In this document: positions 62,790 to 64,000 of the stretch, one piece after another
How positions within the stretch are numbered: the first letter of the stretch is position 1
Layout: each line of letters starts with the position of its first letter
Assembly: GCA_017995195.1 (NCBI GenBank)
Contig: JAGOJI010000001.1
Location: forward strand, 52,238-116,237
Direction of reading: 5' to 3'
Source: Cloacibacterium sp.
GTDB taxonomy: Bacteria > Bacteroidota > Bacteroidia > Flavobacteriales > Weeksellaceae
DNA length: 64,000 nucleotides
Notes under the pieces: generated by a model
What the model saw: only the letters and a program-made list of their open reading frames with translations
The model's database searches: none
What the model was told of the DNA's origin: nothing
Translations under genes and position numbers: made by a program

Positions 62790-63812
62790 TTATTGATGGT
62801 TACGGCTCAATAATTTTTGGTTGATTTCCTTAATTAATGCAGGACCTTCGTAAATAAATCCGGTATACAGCTGTACCAAAGAGGCTCCTGCGTCCAACTT
62901 TTCGAGAGCATCTTTTGCAGAATGAATTCCACCTACGCCAATAATGGGAAATGCTTTGTTGCTTTTTTCCGATAAAAATCGAATAACCTCTGTAGACCTC
63001 TTGGTTAAAGGTTTCCCGGAGAGACCACCCGTTTCATTTTTTAATTCGGATTGCAGTCCTTCTCTGGAAAGCGTTGTATTGGTAGCTATAACTCCCGCAA
63101 TCTGTGTTTGCATTACAATATCAATAATATCCAAGAGTTGCTCGTTGGTAAGATCGGGAGCTATTTTGAGTAAAATTGGCTTGGGCTTGTGTTTTTCCAA
63201 GTTTCTTTGTTGAAGAGTTTTTAGGAGTTGCATCAAGGGTTCTTTCTCTTGTAGAGCCCTTAAATTGGGTGTGTTGGGCGAACTCACGTTTACCACAAAA
63301 TAGTCAACACAGTCGAAAAGAGCATCAAAACAAATAATGTAGTCTTCGGTAGCATTTTCGTTGGGTGTAAGTTTATTTTTACCAATATTTCCACCAACAA
63401 GCACCCCTTTATTTTTCTTAAGTCTTTTTGCGGCTTCAAAAACGCCTCCGTTATTAAACCCCATTCGGTTGATGATGGCATGGTCTTTTTTTAGTCGGAA
63501 TAGTCTTTTTTTCGGGTTGCCTTCTTGCGGTCGGGGCGTTAGTGTCCCTATTTCAATAAAGCCAAATCCTAAATGAGAAAGTTCGTTGAATAATTTGGCA
63601 TCTTTATCAAGTCCGGCAGCCAATCCTACGGGGTTTTTAAATTTTAGTCCGAAAACCTCTCTTTCCAATCGGCTATCTTGTATGGTAAACATTTTAGCGA
63701 TAGAAGAGGCAAAAGGCAAGCCATACATAAACTTCAAAACAGAAAAAGCAAAATGATGAACTTCTTCGGGGTCGAACCTAAAGAGGAAAGGTCTTATCAG
63801 CAATTTATACAT
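62790..63812 (-). CDS. pyrD: Dihydroorotate dehydrogenase (quinone), class 2
   Basis: Membrane-associated flavoenzyme of 340 residues that oxidises dihydroorotate to orotate in pyrimidine synthesis, using quinone. The N-terminal extension, with the helices [26 protein letters not shown], is typical of class 2. FMN and substrate motifs: [45 protein letters not shown] and [30 protein letters not shown]. It is convergent with the 3' orphan repeat, and a short partial frame lies upstream on the same strand. Confidence 0.96.
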   Translation of the reverse strand: MYKLLIRPFLFRFDPEEVHHFAFSVLKFMYGLPFASSIAKMFTIQDSRLEREVFGLKFKNPVGLAAGLDKDAKLFNELSHLGFGFIEIGTLTPRPQEGNPKKRLFRLKKDHAIINRMGFNNGGVFEAAKRLKKNKGVLVGGNIGKNKLTPNENATEDYIICFDALFDCVDYFVVNVSSPNTPNLRALQEKEPLMQLLKTLQQRNLEKHKPKPILLKIAPDLTNEQLLDIIDIVMQTQIAGVIATNTTLSREGLQSELKNETGGLSGKPLTKRSTEVIRFLSEKSNKAFPIIGVGGIHSAKDALEKLDAGASLVQLYTGFIYEGPALIKEINQKLLSRNHQ

Positions 63813-63933
63813 AGAAAAAAGTTGTGGTACAAAATTAGGGATTTTTCGGGTTTTGAAGGGTAAATTTTATGGAAATTGAAAACCTGAACGAAACCTTTGG
63901 GTCTGAAAAAATTGGAAATTTGGCGAAAATTCA

Positions 63934-64000
63934 TCATGGTTTTTCCTTTAGTTCGCGAATGGTGATGCCTACATTTCCGTGATTGTTATTGACTGAAAAG
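63934..64000 (-). CDS. Possible C-terminus of a gene cut by window end
   Basis: On the minus strand the frame FSVNNNHGNVGITIRELKEKP, stop at 63934-63936, is open to the end of the window. It is too short to identify or to be sure it is coding; another reading of the same DNA in the plus direction is equally open. Nothing else is seen between pyrD and the window end. Confidence 0.3.
   Translation of the reverse strand, partial: FSVNNNHGNVGITIRELKEKP

Overview
The window looks like a stretch of a low-GC Bacteroidota chromosome, most likely order Flavobacteriales and close to the Weeksellaceae (Chryseobacterium, Riemerella, Bergeyella type). The reasons are: the -7 promoter motif TAnnTTTG stands before many genes; Shine-Dalgarno sites are not evident; there are TonB-dependent receptors, a type IX secretion system (T9SS) sorting domain, the T9SS lipoprotein PorW/SprE, a Rho with a long charged insert and an FtsZ with a long acidic linker. 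Genus is an inference and I cannot settle it from this sequence alone. No tRNA, rRNA, CRISPR array, transposase or integrase was seen.

Layout. 1-2 kb: end of ftsZ and a GatB/YqeY gene. 2-8 kb: yifB/comM, an envelope lipoprotein, a haem-binding protein, an acyl-CoA carboxylase subunit and a secreted protein. 8-20 kb: a surface locus in which a secreted endonuclease/exonuclease/phosphatase-family enzyme faces a TonB-dependent receptor and a DUF5689 lipoprotein across a shared control region, followed by an A+T-rich acyltransferase and a 1470-residue T9SS cargo with two FISUMP-like modules. 20-33 kb: housekeeping genes (sodA, rho, an ABC exporter, lepA, topA) with a frameshifted lipoprotein/outer-membrane pair at 25.5-27.2 kb. 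33-36 kb: a degenerate arginase-family protein, an MFS transporter and a decayed gene interrupted by an inverted-repeat element. 36-42 kb: prfA, a five-gene redox/sulfur operon (thioredoxin, DUF2892, rhodanese, DUF6132, cupin) behind a CRP/FNR-like palindrome, then nadB and nadC separated by a second copy of the intergenic repeat. 42-50 kb: an Oar-like receptor, asd, a bacilliredoxin, a candidate small RNA that resembles 6S RNA, and a DUF2520-kdsC-maf cluster. 50-64 kb: porW/sprE, a yjjG-like phosphatase, an ECF sigma factor with an unlisted 44-residue neighbour, ruvC, the feoA-feoB-Cys-rich iron operon behind an iron-box-like palindrome, a broken dinD, glmM, a TPR gene whose 3' end is duplicated around a lipoprotein gene, and pyrD.

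How it fits together. Most genes are core metabolism and information processing. The accessory interest is in the surface nutrient locus (8-20 kb), small regulatory structures (divergent control region, iron box, FNR-like box, small RNA), and several scars of gene flux: a frameshift at a T7 tract, the dinD remnant, the 35.4-36.0 kb remnant with its element, and the att-like direct repeat at 61.5/62.7 kb. No complete new defence or mobile system was found.
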